DNA of 64,000 bases from Maribacter polysaccharolyticus (GCF_028882255.1 NZ_JARBUY010000001.1:1270344-1334343); one strand, 5' to 3'; shown: positions 1-9,300, numbered from the stretch's first letter. Notes: a model not told the origin generated them from the letters alone. Translations and numbers: made by a program.

Positions 1-1
1 C

Positions 2-3000
2 ACGTTGGTTTTAAACCAAAAAGGCCATGCAAGGGAAGTAAGTTTACCCCCCAATGAAAACACCTTCTTTAGTGATGATATTTCTTCATACCGTATAAAG
101 CAGGGTATCTTGAACAACCCTATTCACGATAAAAGGACCACAAAGGGTACTTTTCATATCGTAGAAGGTCCCCTACCTGTACCCTTGGACAAAAAGGAAG
201 TACCCAAAATCGCCTTCAAGCATTTCTTAAAGGCCGCATTCAATCCTTCGGATGAGTTGAAAGTATTGCCCTTTACCTCAAACCAAAAAGAGAAGGCCAA
301 GTTAATGGTTTCCTTTTTGATGCGCCCCATGGTGTGTCCCGAGGTCAAAGGGGTTATCTCGAAAAAAAGTTTGGAGGTGCGGTTTTTTGCCCCTGGAAGC
401 TTAGTCAGTAATTTGGATTTTGTTGAATCTATCTTCGGAAATGCGGGAGATCCCTATTTGGCACAAAATGACGCAGCATTGGATACCGAACATTGGACCG
501 GACATACAGGCTGTATCATTCTTGCGCCCCAATTAAAAACACTGACCAAAAAAGAAGTTGGCCTACCCCATTTTGATGCTGCTACCGAGCGCCAAAAAAT
601 TGATGGCATGTGCTGGAAAGATGAAAAGGAATTATACAATGATGGTAGTGCCTTTAAAGTAACCTGTAGGGATGACAGAGGGGTTGTAGTCACCATTATC
701 GCGGACAACTATTTCGGATATTCGAAAAAGGAAATCAAAACACAGATCAGCTATTCGGCAAACCTATTCGGTTTGGTCGAAGAAGAACATGCCGGTGGTG
801 CCATAGCATACCCCAGAGGGGTAATGGGCGATATCGTCGATGGTAGTGCCTTTTCGGCCAAGTTCGGAAACAAGTTCAGTTTTGAAGATGTAAAAAAATT
901 ATTGGGTGACCGTATCGAGGTACAGCCTTCGAATTATGCGATCGACAAGAAGTATCCGAATCTTATTTATATTCCGGAAAATGCCTATATCAACACCAAT
1001 ACCAATAGTATTACCTGGACCCATAAAAACAAACAGGAAAAACTGATCTTATCACCGGTCAAAACCTATATACACCCTACGGGTAATAAATTCAGGTTGG
1101 AAAAGCACAGGGCCATTTCGTTATGGCGTATCGTCAACACTTCACCTGAAGGGGTATTTTGCCACAAACCCTGTACGGTTTCAGGGGGTGGTAAATCGGA
1201 GATTTCCAAATCGATGTTGAACGCCATTACCTATATCCCGTTCAACGTCATAGACATTGAGGAAGACTTTAAAAAGGCGGATGAGATCATTGAATTCAAT
1301 TATTCAAAACGTTGGAAAAACTATGACCCGACCTTACCTCCTTCAAGATCCTTTTTAGATAAACGGAGAACGTTGGGGTCTGCCGTAAAATTACTTACGC
1401 CATCGGACAAAAACAGTGATGAATACAATGAGTTCATATCCAATATCCCGGTACATATCCGGTCTTTGGTACTCTTTGTAAAAAGACTCTATCGTCAAGA
1501 CCACAATGAACTGAATTGGAAGGATTGTATGTCGGTTCAAATCATCAACGGTCAAAAAGGAACCGAACTATGGTATTTCGACAATCCAGTAGTGGGCAGT
1601 TACGTGCGTATTGGATTCAATCAAGAAGGAAATTGGATGCTGAATAAATTAAGGTCAGACTTTGCGGCTTCCACGAAAATACAGACCGAAGATGATATTT
1701 CAGCTTCGATCACCCTACCTAGAAACAAGTTTAAGAATTTAAATCCCTTATACCAGAATAAAAGTCTAAAGGTGGTCGCGAACTGTGAATCCCATTTGTT
1801 TCAACGACCCGATGAAGCCATTGTTCGAGGGTATGACGAAGGTGCGGAACGCGACTTGGTATCAGACAATGTGTTCTTGACGAATTACGAATTACTGACC
1901 AAAAAGGATGCTATCGAAATCTATGAGGACACCATCAATTTTGATAAGTACACCCAACCTGTAAAGGATTTGATCGAAAGTATCGTGAACAGTCCCAAAG
2001 AGGAGGAATATTTTGCATTACCCTCACACACGAGAATCGTGGATGGGGAACCTACCAAAAACCCACGCTATCTAGAACGCAATCTTTTCATCAATGAAAC
2101 GGAAGCCAGCTATTTAGGCGAAATAGGGGTTCGTTTGTACAGAAAGGTCAAATCCGAAGATCCCGTGGTCAATGTAGTCAATGCCATATTGCCCGGAAGA
2201 AGGAACAATCCTGTGGATAAAGAAGCAGGTATACGACCATTGGCCGTCTATAACCCGATCCACTATCAGGAAACCCCTGAATTATTCATGGATTTTATCT
2301 GTAGCCTTACCGGTAAATCCCCTTCAACGACCGGAGCCGGATCAGAAGGTGCCTTGACCAAAGGACCCTTTAATATGTTGACCCCGACAACGGATCTGAA
2401 CAATGCCTTATTGTCCCATATCCTAACGGAATCCAATGCCTTTAGTACCGCTGCCGGTTATGTGGGGGCCGACAACAAAGTAGATCATGATATAAGTCTG
2501 TTGATTCCTGAAATATGGGCCCGACTCGTACCTGAGGATAGGGATCCAAAAGCCCTGATTGCCAACGGATCTTTGGAAAAAATCGATGATTTTGAATACA
2601 ATGGCAAAAAAGTGTTGGCGAGTAGATTGGGCTACCGTATCACAAGCACCTTCTCTTTACGGTGTTTAAACCGCCTGTTCGATGAGCCAAATGCCGTATT
2701 CAACGAAAAAATGTTGAAACCCGAACTGCAAGGTATGGAGGATTATGTTGATGGTATCAACAACATTGTTGAGGCCCAACAAAAGGTAGCGTTACGTTAT
2801 TTTGAAGACGGCAGTATCGAAGCGGCCATTCCACCTTTAAAAATATTATTGCACATCATGGCATATGGACATTTTGAGGGTAAGGAAATGAGCGATCCCG
2901 AATTGCGCGGATATTTCACTAGGGATTACGTGATCAATAGTGATTGGTATACCGATAGATTGAAATTAAAACAGCAAAAGGACATACAATTCTATACACA

Positions 3001-3178
3001 GCAGAAAAACTATTTGGAAAAATTCATCGCTGATTCCAACAATGCACTTTTGGTAACTGAAATGGATTTGAAAACACGTTTTCAAAATGTAGAAAACACT
3101 TTAAAGGAAGTAAGTTCGACGGACTACCTAAAAAGTTTGGAAGGTACTATCGGCGCCGACCCGCTTTGTAGAAAATAG
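2..3178 (+). CDS. PPi-type phosphoenolpyruvate carboxykinase, 5' partial
   Basis: This frame is open from the window edge, so the true start lies upstream; by comparison with the roughly 1140-residue family, about 90 residues are probably missing. The enzyme interconverts oxaloacetate plus PPi with PEP, CO2 and phosphate in the cytoplasm. The visible part carries family signatures as I remember them from the Propionibacterium enzyme: DNYFGYSKKEIKTQISYSAN near visible residue 234, EEEHAGGA, the phosphate-binding loop VSGGGKSEISKS near 393, TGKSPSTTGAGSEGALTKGP in the C-terminal third, and a terminal GTIGADPL. The order of these motifs matches the substrate loop and kinase loop of GTP-type PEPCK. 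It is not an ATP-type pckA, which is about 530 residues. No neighbour shares the pathway. The family is confident; the PPi specificity follows from family knowledge. Confidence 0.85.
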   Translation, partial: TLVLNQKGHAREVSLPPNENTFFSDDISSYRIKQGILNNPIHDKRTTKGTFHIVEGPLPVPLDKKEVPKIAFKHFLKAAFNPSDELKVLPFTSNQKEKAKLMVSFLMRPMVCPEVKGVISKKSLEVRFFAPGSLVSNLDFVESIFGNAGDPYLAQNDAALDTEHWTGHTGCIILAPQLKTLTKKEVGLPHFDAATERQKIDGMCWKDEKELYNDGSAFKVTCRDDRGVVVTIIADNYFGYSKKEIKTQISYSANLFGLVEEEHAGGAIAYPRGVMGDIVDGSAFSAKFGNKFSFEDVKKLLGDRIEVQPSNYAIDKKYPNLIYIPENAYINTNTNSITWTHKNKQEKLILSPVKTYIHPTGNKFRLEKHRAISLWRIVNTSPEGVFCHKPCTVSGGGKSEISKSMLNAITYIPFNVIDIEEDFKKADEIIEFNYSKRWKNYDPTLPPSRSFLDKRRTLGSAVKLLTPSDKNSDEYNEFISNIPVHIRSLVLFVKRLYRQDHNELNWKDCMSVQIINGQKGTELWYFDNPVVGSYVRIGFNQEGNWMLNKLRSDFAASTKIQTEDDISASITLPRNKFKNLNPLYQNKSLKVVANCESHLFQRPDEAIVRGYDEGAERDLVSDNVFLTNYELLTKKDAIEIYEDTINFDKYTQPVKDLIESIVNSPKEEEYFALPSHTRIVDGEPTKNPRYLERNLFINETEASYLGEIGVRLYRKVKSEDPVVNVVNAILPGRRNNPVDKEAGIRPLAVYNPIHYQETPELFMDFICSLTGKSPSTTGAGSEGALTKGPFNMLTPTTDLNNALLSHILTESNAFSTAAGYVGADNKVDHDISLLIPEIWARLVPEDRDPKALIANGSLEKIDDFEYNGKKVLASRLGYRITSTFSLRCLNRLFDEPNAVFNEKMLKPELQGMEDYVDGINNIVEAQQKVALRYFEDGSIEAAIPPLKILLHIMAYGHFEGKEMSDPELRGYFTRDYVINSDWYTDRLKLKQQKDIQFYTQQKNYLEKFIADSNNALLVTEMDLKTRFQNVENTLKEVSSTDYLKSLEGTIGADPLCRK

Positions 3179-3206
3179 GCCACTTTCCTGATAGGTTCAA
3201 ATAAGC

Positions 3207-3250
3207 GTCACGACTTCACGAATGTTCATTCGTGAAGTCGTGACTTTTTT
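3207..3250 (+). terminator. Strong intrinsic terminator of the PEPCK gene
   Basis: An 18-bp perfect inverted repeat (arms 3207-3224 and 3227-3244) separated by TT is followed by TTTTTT. It begins 29 bases after the stop codon, as expected for a Rho-independent terminator. It may also act as a barrier to transcription from the converging minus-strand cupin gene. Confidence 0.85.
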
Positions 3251-3316
3251 ATGGCATTGGCCCGATCATATTGGAAATCGGCCGCCAAGACGTTTTTTCC
3301 CTCTTTCCCTACTTAC

Positions 3317-3862
3317 TTAAACAAAATTAATCCCGTATCTCCCGCAAATCTCGGATACCTTTGCAAAATCCGGGGGACCAGCGGGTAGATCGGCCAGTTC
3401 TGAAAACATCAATTCTATGCCCGCCGGGAAGGCGGAAGTGATCATTTTGGCCTTTTCGGTACCCACTACCGTCCAAGCATGTGGTATGTTCTTAGGGGCA
3501 AAGGCCACATCCCCTTCATTTAAGACCGTGGCTACCCCATCGACCATTATTTCCACCTGACCTTTAACAACCCTGAAGATCTCATCTTCAAGCGTATGGA
3601 TATGGGGTGGAATACCCACCCCCGGTTCCACATCGGAAACCCATTCAACAATTTGGTCACCGGTATCACTTCCTCTAAGTTTATGGGTTTGAATATCCCC
3701 TATTACGTTCAATACGCTACCTTCACCATCGCTGATGATCTTAGCCCCTACTTCCATTGATAGCCCACCAGCATCATCGGATGATTGGCATTGGATCGTT
3801 AATGGAAGTAATGTAAGCCCAATCCCTAATCCTGAAGTCCTTATAAATCTTTTTCTATCCAT
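3317..3862 (-). CDS. Exported cupin-domain lipoprotein
   Basis: This is a single-domain cupin of about 181 residues. The N-terminus MDRKRFIRTSGLGIGLTLL and a following cysteine (TIQCQSS) indicate export as a lipoprotein; the RKRF start resembles a Tat-type leader. Cupin motif 1 is visible as PPHIHTLEDE and motif 2 as PKNIPHAW, so metal-binding histidines and glutamate are present. I chose the ATG at 3862 rather than a frame extension nine codons upstream, because the signal peptide begins there. The substrate is unknown; such proteins may be dioxygenase-like or small-molecule binders. It sits beside an AraC regulator in the same orientation but separated by 84 bases, so a shared operon is possible, not shown. 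Confidence 0.75.
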   Translation of the reverse strand: MDRKRFIRTSGLGIGLTLLPLTIQCQSSDDAGGLSMEVGAKIISDGEGSVLNVIGDIQTHKLRGSDTGDQIVEWVSDVEPGVGIPPHIHTLEDEIFRVVKGQVEIMVDGVATVLNEGDVAFAPKNIPHAWTVVGTEKAKMITSAFPAGIELMFSELADLPAGPPDFAKVSEICGRYGINFV

Positions 3863-3946
3863 GATAAATGTTTTATTGCAATATAGCACAAGGACATAGG
3901 CAAGGAAATGTGAAAACCACGGTAAAACATTGGAAAATAGGAACTC

Positions 3947-4750
3947 TTATGATTTCCTTAATGAAGAAGGCGTAATTCCCGTTTGGGATTTAAAAAAATA
4001 ACTAAAATAATCGGGGGTCGAAAAACCCAATTCAAAACTGATCTCTTTAATGGATTTGTTTGAAAATTTCAATGAATGCCGCGATCGCATAAGCAATTGT
4101 TCGATTATGATATATTTGGAACTTACGAACAGTACTTCCTTTACGCATTCATTCAAATATTTGGGGGAAATATTGAGAAGTTTGGCATAATCCGCCACTT
4201 CATGATATTCCTGTATGTGCTTATCTACCAGTTTTTTGAATTTATAGACGATGTTCGTTTTGGAATTGTTATTTGATACAATGGATTTAATGTTGCACTG
4301 TCCGTCACAATACACGAAAAAAGTATTTAAAAGGGATAGTATGGCATCATCTTTATGGTTAAGGTGGGATCCTAAAAGCTCATCGATCATTTCCAGAATT
4401 GCCTGTGTTCTTTTTTCGATTCCCGGACTTAATTTAAATAGGGGGATTTCCCCTGAATTGAAGAGTCTCACTTTATTTATGTGAAGATTGCTCAATATAG
4501 GATTGTTTAAAACCTCATCATCCAAGTATAAAATATAACCGGAGGGGACCGTCCTATCCTTTTTGATTATCTTCCATGTACATTTTGGACTGAGAAAAAA
4601 AATGGAATTCGAAACATTTTCATATAATACATGGTCAATTTCGAAACCGTCCACCTCATTTTTTATCCAACAAACCGCATATTTATCACTGTTTTGTCCA
4701 GAGGTCGTTTCCTTAATGATTTGTACTATGTTGATCGTTTCGGGTTTCAT
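3947..4750 (-). CDS. AraC-family transcriptional regulator
   Basis: A 267-residue protein whose C-terminal 90 residues form the double helix-turn-helix of AraC/XylS regulators: KYLNECVKEVLFVSSKYII for the first helix pair and IKEISFELGFSTPDYFSYFF plus the terminal GITPSSLRK for the second. The N-terminal half has no recognised ligand motif and looks like the small cupin-type sensing domain common in flavobacterial members. The nearest co-oriented target is the cupin lipoprotein just downstream. The ligand is unknown. Confidence 0.85.
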   Translation of the reverse strand: MKPETINIVQIIKETTSGQNSDKYAVCWIKNEVDGFEIDHVLYENVSNSIFFLSPKCTWKIIKKDRTVPSGYILYLDDEVLNNPILSNLHINKVRLFNSGEIPLFKLSPGIEKRTQAILEMIDELLGSHLNHKDDAILSLLNTFFVYCDGQCNIKSIVSNNNSKTNIVYKFKKLVDKHIQEYHEVADYAKLLNISPKYLNECVKEVLFVSSKYIIIEQLLMRSRHSLKFSNKSIKEISFELGFSTPDYFSYFFKSQTGITPSSLRKS

Positions 4751-4985
4751 TATATCTAAATACCAAAGTTCCTTAATATCGGCCTGTTCCGGGATAAGAA
4801 GTTAGTGAATTTTATTTAGATAACAAGCCTTGGCATCCCCTACTCGATGCTTGGTGGGGTACCCCAGATAATAAGCCCGAAAACACCCGATTGTGGGAAA
4901 GACAACTTTGTTGGGAAGGGCTAGCGTACAAATACCTAAGCCCCTTCAATGCGATAGGACTTGTGGCGCTTTGTTGCTTTCGGCA

Positions 4986-6050
4986 TTACAACCATTTTTT
5001 ATTTTTAAAATACAATAGCATGGCAATGGCCACTACGATCATTACCCCCCACATGATATGATAACTATATTTATAATGCAACTCTGGCACATTATCGAAA
5101 TTGGTACCGTAAATTCCTGCGATAAAGGTCAAGGGAATGAACACGACTGAAAAAACGGTCAGGAATTTCATTACATCGTTCAACTTACTACTGAGGGTGG
5201 TATGATAAATATTCAATTGATCGGATAAAATTTCCCGATAACTATCGGACACATCACTTGCCTGGCTAATATTGTCTTGCAATTCCTTAAAATGCAGATA
5301 GGTGCTTTCCGCTATAAAGTCAGTCTCCAGTTTTGCCAAGGCAAATATCATTTCCCTGGCGGGTTTTATGTTTTTGCGCAGGAAATTGAGTTCACGTTTA
5401 TATTTATTGATTTCATTGATTACTTGCTGATCGGGATCGGACAGTAGGTTTTCTTCCAAATTCTCTATTTTTTCCCCCAATATGCTCACTACGTACAGGT
5501 AATTGTCTATTACGATATCCAGTAAGGCGAAGGTGAGGTAATCGGTCCCTCCATTCCTGATTCTTTTTTTTTGTTTACGTATCCGTTCACGAACCGGTTC
5601 AAAAACATCGCCTTTTCGTTCCTGAAATGATATTAAAACCTCCTTGGTCAATATTAGGCTCAGATTTTCAACCTTGATCATCCCCGTATCGTTTTCTTGC
5701 TGTAACATTTTGATCGTTATCAAGGTGCAATTATCGAATTCGATTATCCTTGGTCTTGCCTCTGTATTCAAAACTTCAGCTATGACCAGCCTATCAAAGT
5801 CAAAAACGGACGCGATTTCCTCCAAAATCAGGGTATTGTGAAGTCCATCGATATTCATCCAAGTAACCGTCTTCTCATTTTGGAAGGCTTTTATTTTATG
5901 CAGTGCCTCTACAGCATCCTCCCTAAGGTTGTTGGCATCAAAATCGATTACGCGTATGAGTACTTCCTCCTGTTTTCGTTGACCTCTAAAGATCAAATCA
6001 TCAGGAGCAGCACCAATATCCAGTTTTGATTTTTTTATGAATCTTGTCAT
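4986..6050 (-). CDS. corA: CorA-family divalent cation channel with GTN instead of GMN
   Basis: The 354-residue length, a long charged alpha/beta N-terminal cytoplasmic domain with coiled helices, and two C-terminal membrane segments (about 290-311 and 326-347) match CorA Mg2+/Co2+ channels. The signature loop after the first membrane helix reads IYGTNFDNVPEL at residues 313-324. The usual motif is YGMNF. I checked the codons: GGT ACC AAT, so Met is replaced by Thr. GMN is the selectivity loop in CorA, and ZntB-like relatives have GIN or GVN. The variant could alter ion preference or be an inactive paralogue. Overall fold assignment is secure; transport activity is not. Confidence 0.85.
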   Translation of the reverse strand: MTRFIKKSKLDIGAAPDDLIFRGQRKQEEVLIRVIDFDANNLREDAVEALHKIKAFQNEKTVTWMNIDGLHNTLILEEIASVFDFDRLVIAEVLNTEARPRIIEFDNCTLITIKMLQQENDTGMIKVENLSLILTKEVLISFQERKGDVFEPVRERIRKQKKRIRNGGTDYLTFALLDIVIDNYLYVVSILGEKIENLEENLLSDPDQQVINEINKYKRELNFLRKNIKPAREMIFALAKLETDFIAESTYLHFKELQDNISQASDVSDSYREILSDQLNIYHTTLSSKLNDVMKFLTVFSVVFIPLTFIAGIYGTNFDNVPELHYKYSYHIMWGVMIVVAIAMLLYFKNKKWL

Positions 6051-6107
6051 ATCATTTTTAGTTTATTAAACCTATCGGTTTTACATACCCTTGGGGAATA
6101 CCCTACA

Positions 6108-6665
6108 TCACGAACGTTTTTCTCCCCTATGCGATCGTTTAAAAAGCACACCGGATATAAAGAAGAGGAACGCAAAAAAAGAACTTAATAAAAATACCCC
6201 GAAGACACTGGGGGCCCAAGAAATTTCCGATGGAGGCCAAATAATCAATGCGGTGACCGGAACGGCCATTTGTACGATAGCCATCAGGAACATGGTAATC
6301 GCCATTCCCTTCGATTTACATCTTGAAATCAAAGCACCTACCAAAAGGACGGCAAGAACAGATCGATAGAGTACATTGGCCTCTTGGTTTTCATGCCCTA
6401 TCATTCCTACAGCACCATTGACCCAAAATAAAAGGAATGCCCCCAATATTCCCGTCATCCAAGCGAGCCGAAAGCGCATCCTTTGAGACCTTCGGATAAC
6501 CCCTTCATAAAACAGACCAATACCGCCCAATACACTTCCCATTATGATGAAGTCGGATAAATCCCAGTTGATCTCATTGGTAAATCGCATACCAGCAAAT
6601 GGGACCAATAAAGCGAAAATCACGAATCCCATCCAACCTAAAAGCCTTCTTTTGGAGTATACCAT
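6108..6665 (-). CDS. Hypothetical multi-pass membrane protein
   Basis: An 185-residue protein with about five hydrophobic segments and a basic C-terminal tail (FKRSHRGEKRS). Positive residues cluster in the short loops (KRR, RRSQRMR, RCKSK), consistent with an inner-membrane protein. I do not recognise a family. It lies 57 bases upstream of corA on the same strand and could be cotranscribed with it. Charged residues in the segments are few, so nothing suggests a catalytic role. Confidence 0.6.
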   Translation of the reverse strand: MVYSKRRLLGWMGFVIFALLVPFAGMRFTNEINWDLSDFIIMGSVLGGIGLFYEGVIRRSQRMRFRLAWMTGILGAFLLFWVNGAVGMIGHENQEANVLYRSVLAVLLVGALISRCKSKGMAITMFLMAIVQMAVPVTALIIWPPSEISWAPSVFGVFLLSSFFAFLFFISGVLFKRSHRGEKRS

Positions 6666-6848
6666 AATCCAATATAATCATTTGGTTTTATTTTTCATAA
6701 CCCACCATTGTTGGGCGAAAAGACACCCAACGGTCCTGGCCTTGATCGGTTAGATGGGCCACTACTTCAATGTACACCGTACTACCAATCCGAAAATGCC
6801 AACGGATTTTATGAGGTAAGGTGTCAAACATCCTTAAGATCCGGTACA

Positions 6849-7961
6849 TTATCGTGCCTTGTTCCTTTTAAGTTGGGATTTAACGATGGAATCCGTGATA
6901 TCGATAAGCTCTTTGTCGAAAAAATCATCCCTATTGGCAAAAATGGCCAAGGTCAATGGCATGTTCAGGTATCTCCTGGTGAACGTATTAACCCCAAACC
7001 AACCCCCGCTGTGCTCTGCCAAAGTATCGGTTACGAACCACCCCATTGCATAATCATTTTTCACCCCATTTACCAGTTCGCTCGACGTTGGTTTGAATAT
7101 CAGGCCATGTGCTTTTTCATTAAAAATGGACTTTTCCCTTAAGGCATTATCGTAATTGAAATAATCGTTCAAACTCGTATAGATTCCACCTGCCCCGAAT
7201 AATCCGGTAAGTGGATGTCCATCCATTTTCTTCCAATCCCCTAAACTATCCTTGTGATAATAGAATGCCCTTTGCTCAATATCAACGGGATTATTTAAAT
7301 CGTAAGCAACGGTCTTGGTCATTCCTGCCTTGCCAAAAACATTTTGCCGAATATAATCGGGGTACTTTTCCCCACTTACCTTTTCAACGACCAAGGGAAG
7401 TAATTCATAGGCCCCGTTATTATACTTAAAAACCTTATCGGCACTCCCGACTTTTTTGTTTTTTTCAAGGTACCAATGCAATACATCCTTATTGGTGGCA
7501 ATTTTTGTGGTATCCCAATGGTCGTAAAAATATTCCTCCGCATCGTCCAATCCGGATGTGTGGTCGATCAGTTCCTGAATGGTAACATTCTTAAAGGTCT
7601 CGTAGGGCAAGAATTTAAAGAGCGTGTCTGATAAGGAGAGTTTTTGTCGATCGACCAGACTCAAGATGGCCAGGGCCGTAAATTGTTTACTTACCGAAGC
7701 CAACTCCATATTCGATGAAGCGGTCAAAGGTTTTTGGGCATCCAAATCCCCAACCCCATAACCTTTCGCGAATATTTTATGCCCATCATAGGAAACCAGT
7801 ACCGCGACCCCTGGATCGTCGGCTTGGAAATTACTCTCAAACAATGAATCGAGTTGGGTTTCCAAATCGCTCCAATCCCCGGTATTGGATACGGTCTCTT
7901 TTTCTCCCGACAGTTTACAGGAAAAAATAAATAACAATCCCAGTACTGCTATATATTTCAT
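6849..7961 (-). CDS. Class C beta-lactamase-like serine hydrolase, lipoprotein
   Basis: This is a penicillin-binding-protein fold hydrolase of about 370 residues. The start at 7961 gives a short lipoprotein signal (MKYIAVLGLLFIFSC, Cys15); the frame extends 43 codons further upstream but without signal character. Catalytic motifs are SVSK (Ser89 to Lys92), the YNN tyrosine motif (KYNNGAYELL) and EHSGGW as the third motif. Such proteins act in the periplasm as esterases, D-aminopeptidases or PBP4-like peptidases; substrate cannot be told from sequence. It lies downstream of a TetR gene on the same strand with a gap of about 155 bases. Confidence 0.85.
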   Translation of the reverse strand: MKYIAVLGLLFIFSCKLSGEKETVSNTGDWSDLETQLDSLFESNFQADDPGVAVLVSYDGHKIFAKGYGVGDLDAQKPLTASSNMELASVSKQFTALAILSLVDRQKLSLSDTLFKFLPYETFKNVTIQELIDHTSGLDDAEEYFYDHWDTTKIATNKDVLHWYLEKNKKVGSADKVFKYNNGAYELLPLVVEKVSGEKYPDYIRQNVFGKAGMTKTVAYDLNNPVDIEQRAFYYHKDSLGDWKKMDGHPLTGLFGAGGIYTSLNDYFNYDNALREKSIFNEKAHGLIFKPTSSELVNGVKNDYAMGWFVTDTLAEHSGGWFGVNTFTRRYLNMPLTLAIFANRDDFFDKELIDITDSIVKSQLKRNKAR

Positions 7962-8116
7962 ACGTGCAATGGCCCCTTGCCGATTTTGAATTAGGGTTTC
8001 ACTACTTAAAACCCAACCTGTTGATCCGTTAAGGAAACAAGATAGTAAAAGTGCAATCAATTTCCCATAGGAAAGCACAAGACAGACCACCCCATATACA
8101 CTTTGGCCAATCGATT

Positions 8117-8713
8117 TTATTGTTTTTTGGATCCAAAGTAGCCCTTAAGTATCAATTGTATCCCCCATTTCAACAATGCTTTGGACCCTTCATTATTAAG
8201 TCCAACAACATCCTTTGATACGATAAGGGGTTCAATACCCATTAAAAGGGTCAGTAAATTCGCTAAATCCTTTTTTTCCTTCGCGGTAAATTCCGGATGG
8301 TCAAGTGCCAACTCCAAAGTTTTCTTCCGACGTGCCCCTCTTTTCAATTCGGGTGAATCGGAAGTGATCACAAGACTTAAATACTTGCGAAAAGCCTTCT
8401 CATTATCGATGGCCAACGTATTAAAGTAATCTTGGATCCCTAAAATCATCCCTTCAATCCCCTTTCCTTCCAAACTTTTGATTACCCCATCCGGACTTAG
8501 GGTGGTTATATCCAATCCTGCTTCTGCGGCAAGAATTTCCTTGTTGGAATAATATCTATAAATGGTGGCCCTTGAAATCCCCGCTTTTTTCGCAACATCC
8601 TCAAGGGAGAAATCGCGTCCTTTTTTTAACAATTCCTGGGCACTTACCAATATAAGTTCCCTTGTTTCCAGTTTCTGGTTTACGCGTCCGGTTTGAATGT
8701 AATCTTTATTCAT
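8117..8713 (-). CDS. TetR-family transcriptional repressor
   Basis: A 198-residue protein with the TetR DNA-binding domain at residues 15-65: FSLEDVAKKAGISRATIYRY is the typical helix-turn-helix with its YRYY turn, followed by SNKEILAAEA. The remaining helices form the ligand-binding domain. Its ATG lies inside a palindrome that is repeated upstream of the divergent cupin gene, which suggests autoregulation and control of that gene. The serine hydrolase downstream may be part of the same transcript. The ligand is unknown. Confidence 0.88.
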   Translation of the reverse strand: MNKDYIQTGRVNQKLETRELILVSAQELLKKGRDFSLEDVAKKAGISRATIYRYYSNKEILAAEAGLDITTLSPDGVIKSLEGKGIEGMILGIQDYFNTLAIDNEKAFRKYLSLVITSDSPELKRGARRKKTLELALDHPEFTAKEKKDLANLLTLLMGIEPLIVSKDVVGLNNEGSKALLKWGIQLILKGYFGSKKQ

Positions 8714-8732
8714 GAGACAAATATCCCATAAA
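8709..8732. promoter_or_regulatory. Candidate TetR operator 1, overlapping the tetR start
   Basis: An imperfect palindrome, TCATGAGA (8710-8717), six spacer bases, TCCCATAA (8724-8731), covers the start codon of the TetR gene (complement of 8711-8713). A second copy lies exactly 53 bp to the right. Binding here would block translation-start-proximal transcription of the repressor gene. Its role is inferred from position and duplication. Confidence 0.6.
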
Positions 8733-8761
8733 CTTTGGAGGAATCAAAACAAAATCGTAAG

Positions 8762-8785
8762 TTTATGAGACAAAAATCTTATAAC
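8762..8785. promoter_or_regulatory. Candidate TetR operator 2, abutting the cupin start
   Basis: TTATGAGA (8763-8770), six spacer bases, TCTTATAA (8777-8784) forms the same palindrome as operator 1. The two copies share ATGAGACAAA and sit about five helical turns apart. This copy ends immediately before the ATG at 8786 of the cupin gene. The two-site layout fits a self-regulated divergent pair. Confidence 0.6.
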
Positions 8786-9220
8786 ATGGAAACAAACAAT
8801 TCAAAATGGGTATTAGGTCATAAAGTCACCTCCCATGACACTACCGGGGATTACGATTTAATGTTTGCAGAAACACCCCCTAAAGTCCAAGGTCCACCGC
8901 CCCATACGCATAATTCTTTTAAAGAGTCCTTTTTAATCGTGGAAGGGGAAATGGAATTTTTTATCAATGGTGAAATCAAAACCATCAAAGCCGGGGAGTC
9001 GGTTGACATACCCCCCAAGACCTTGCATACTTTCAGTAACAAAAGTGATTCGCCTTGTAAATGGGTGAATATCCACAGTCCGAAAGGGTTTAGGAAATTT
9101 TTTGATCAAATGGGCGTTCCTGCCGATGCCAAAGATGCCCAACAAAAATCCGTTGCTCCCGATATCATTCAAAAAGTAATGGAAAAAGCAGTGAATTTTG
9201 ATATGATCATCAAAGCTTGA
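8786..9220 (+). CDS. Cupin-domain protein
   Basis: A small cytoplasmic cupin of about 144 residues without a signal peptide. Motif 1 is PPPHTHNSFKESFLIVEG and motif 2 is PPKTLHTFSN, giving the expected His/His/Glu/His metal ligands. The frame is open further upstream, with another ATG at 8765 and a TTG at 8735. I prefer 8786 because the upstream stretch coincides with the candidate TetR operator. Its place opposite a TetR gene suggests a response to a small molecule. Function beyond the fold is not visible. Confidence 0.75.
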   Translation: METNNSKWVLGHKVTSHDTTGDYDLMFAETPPKVQGPPPHTHNSFKESFLIVEGEMEFFINGEIKTIKAGESVDIPPKTLHTFSNKSDSPCKWVNIHSPKGFRKFFDQMGVPADAKDAQQKSVAPDIIQKVMEKAVNFDMIIKA

Positions 9221-9300
9221 ATCAAATTCCCCAGATAGACAACGGTTTTATAAAAAGGAAGCCATACCTCCGACCTTAGTTAACAGTGGTACGTTTTCCC

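Noticed and set aside
6708-7142. 144-codon plus-strand open frame
   Set aside because: It is mostly antisense to the serine hydrolase gene, whose catalytic motifs are intact.
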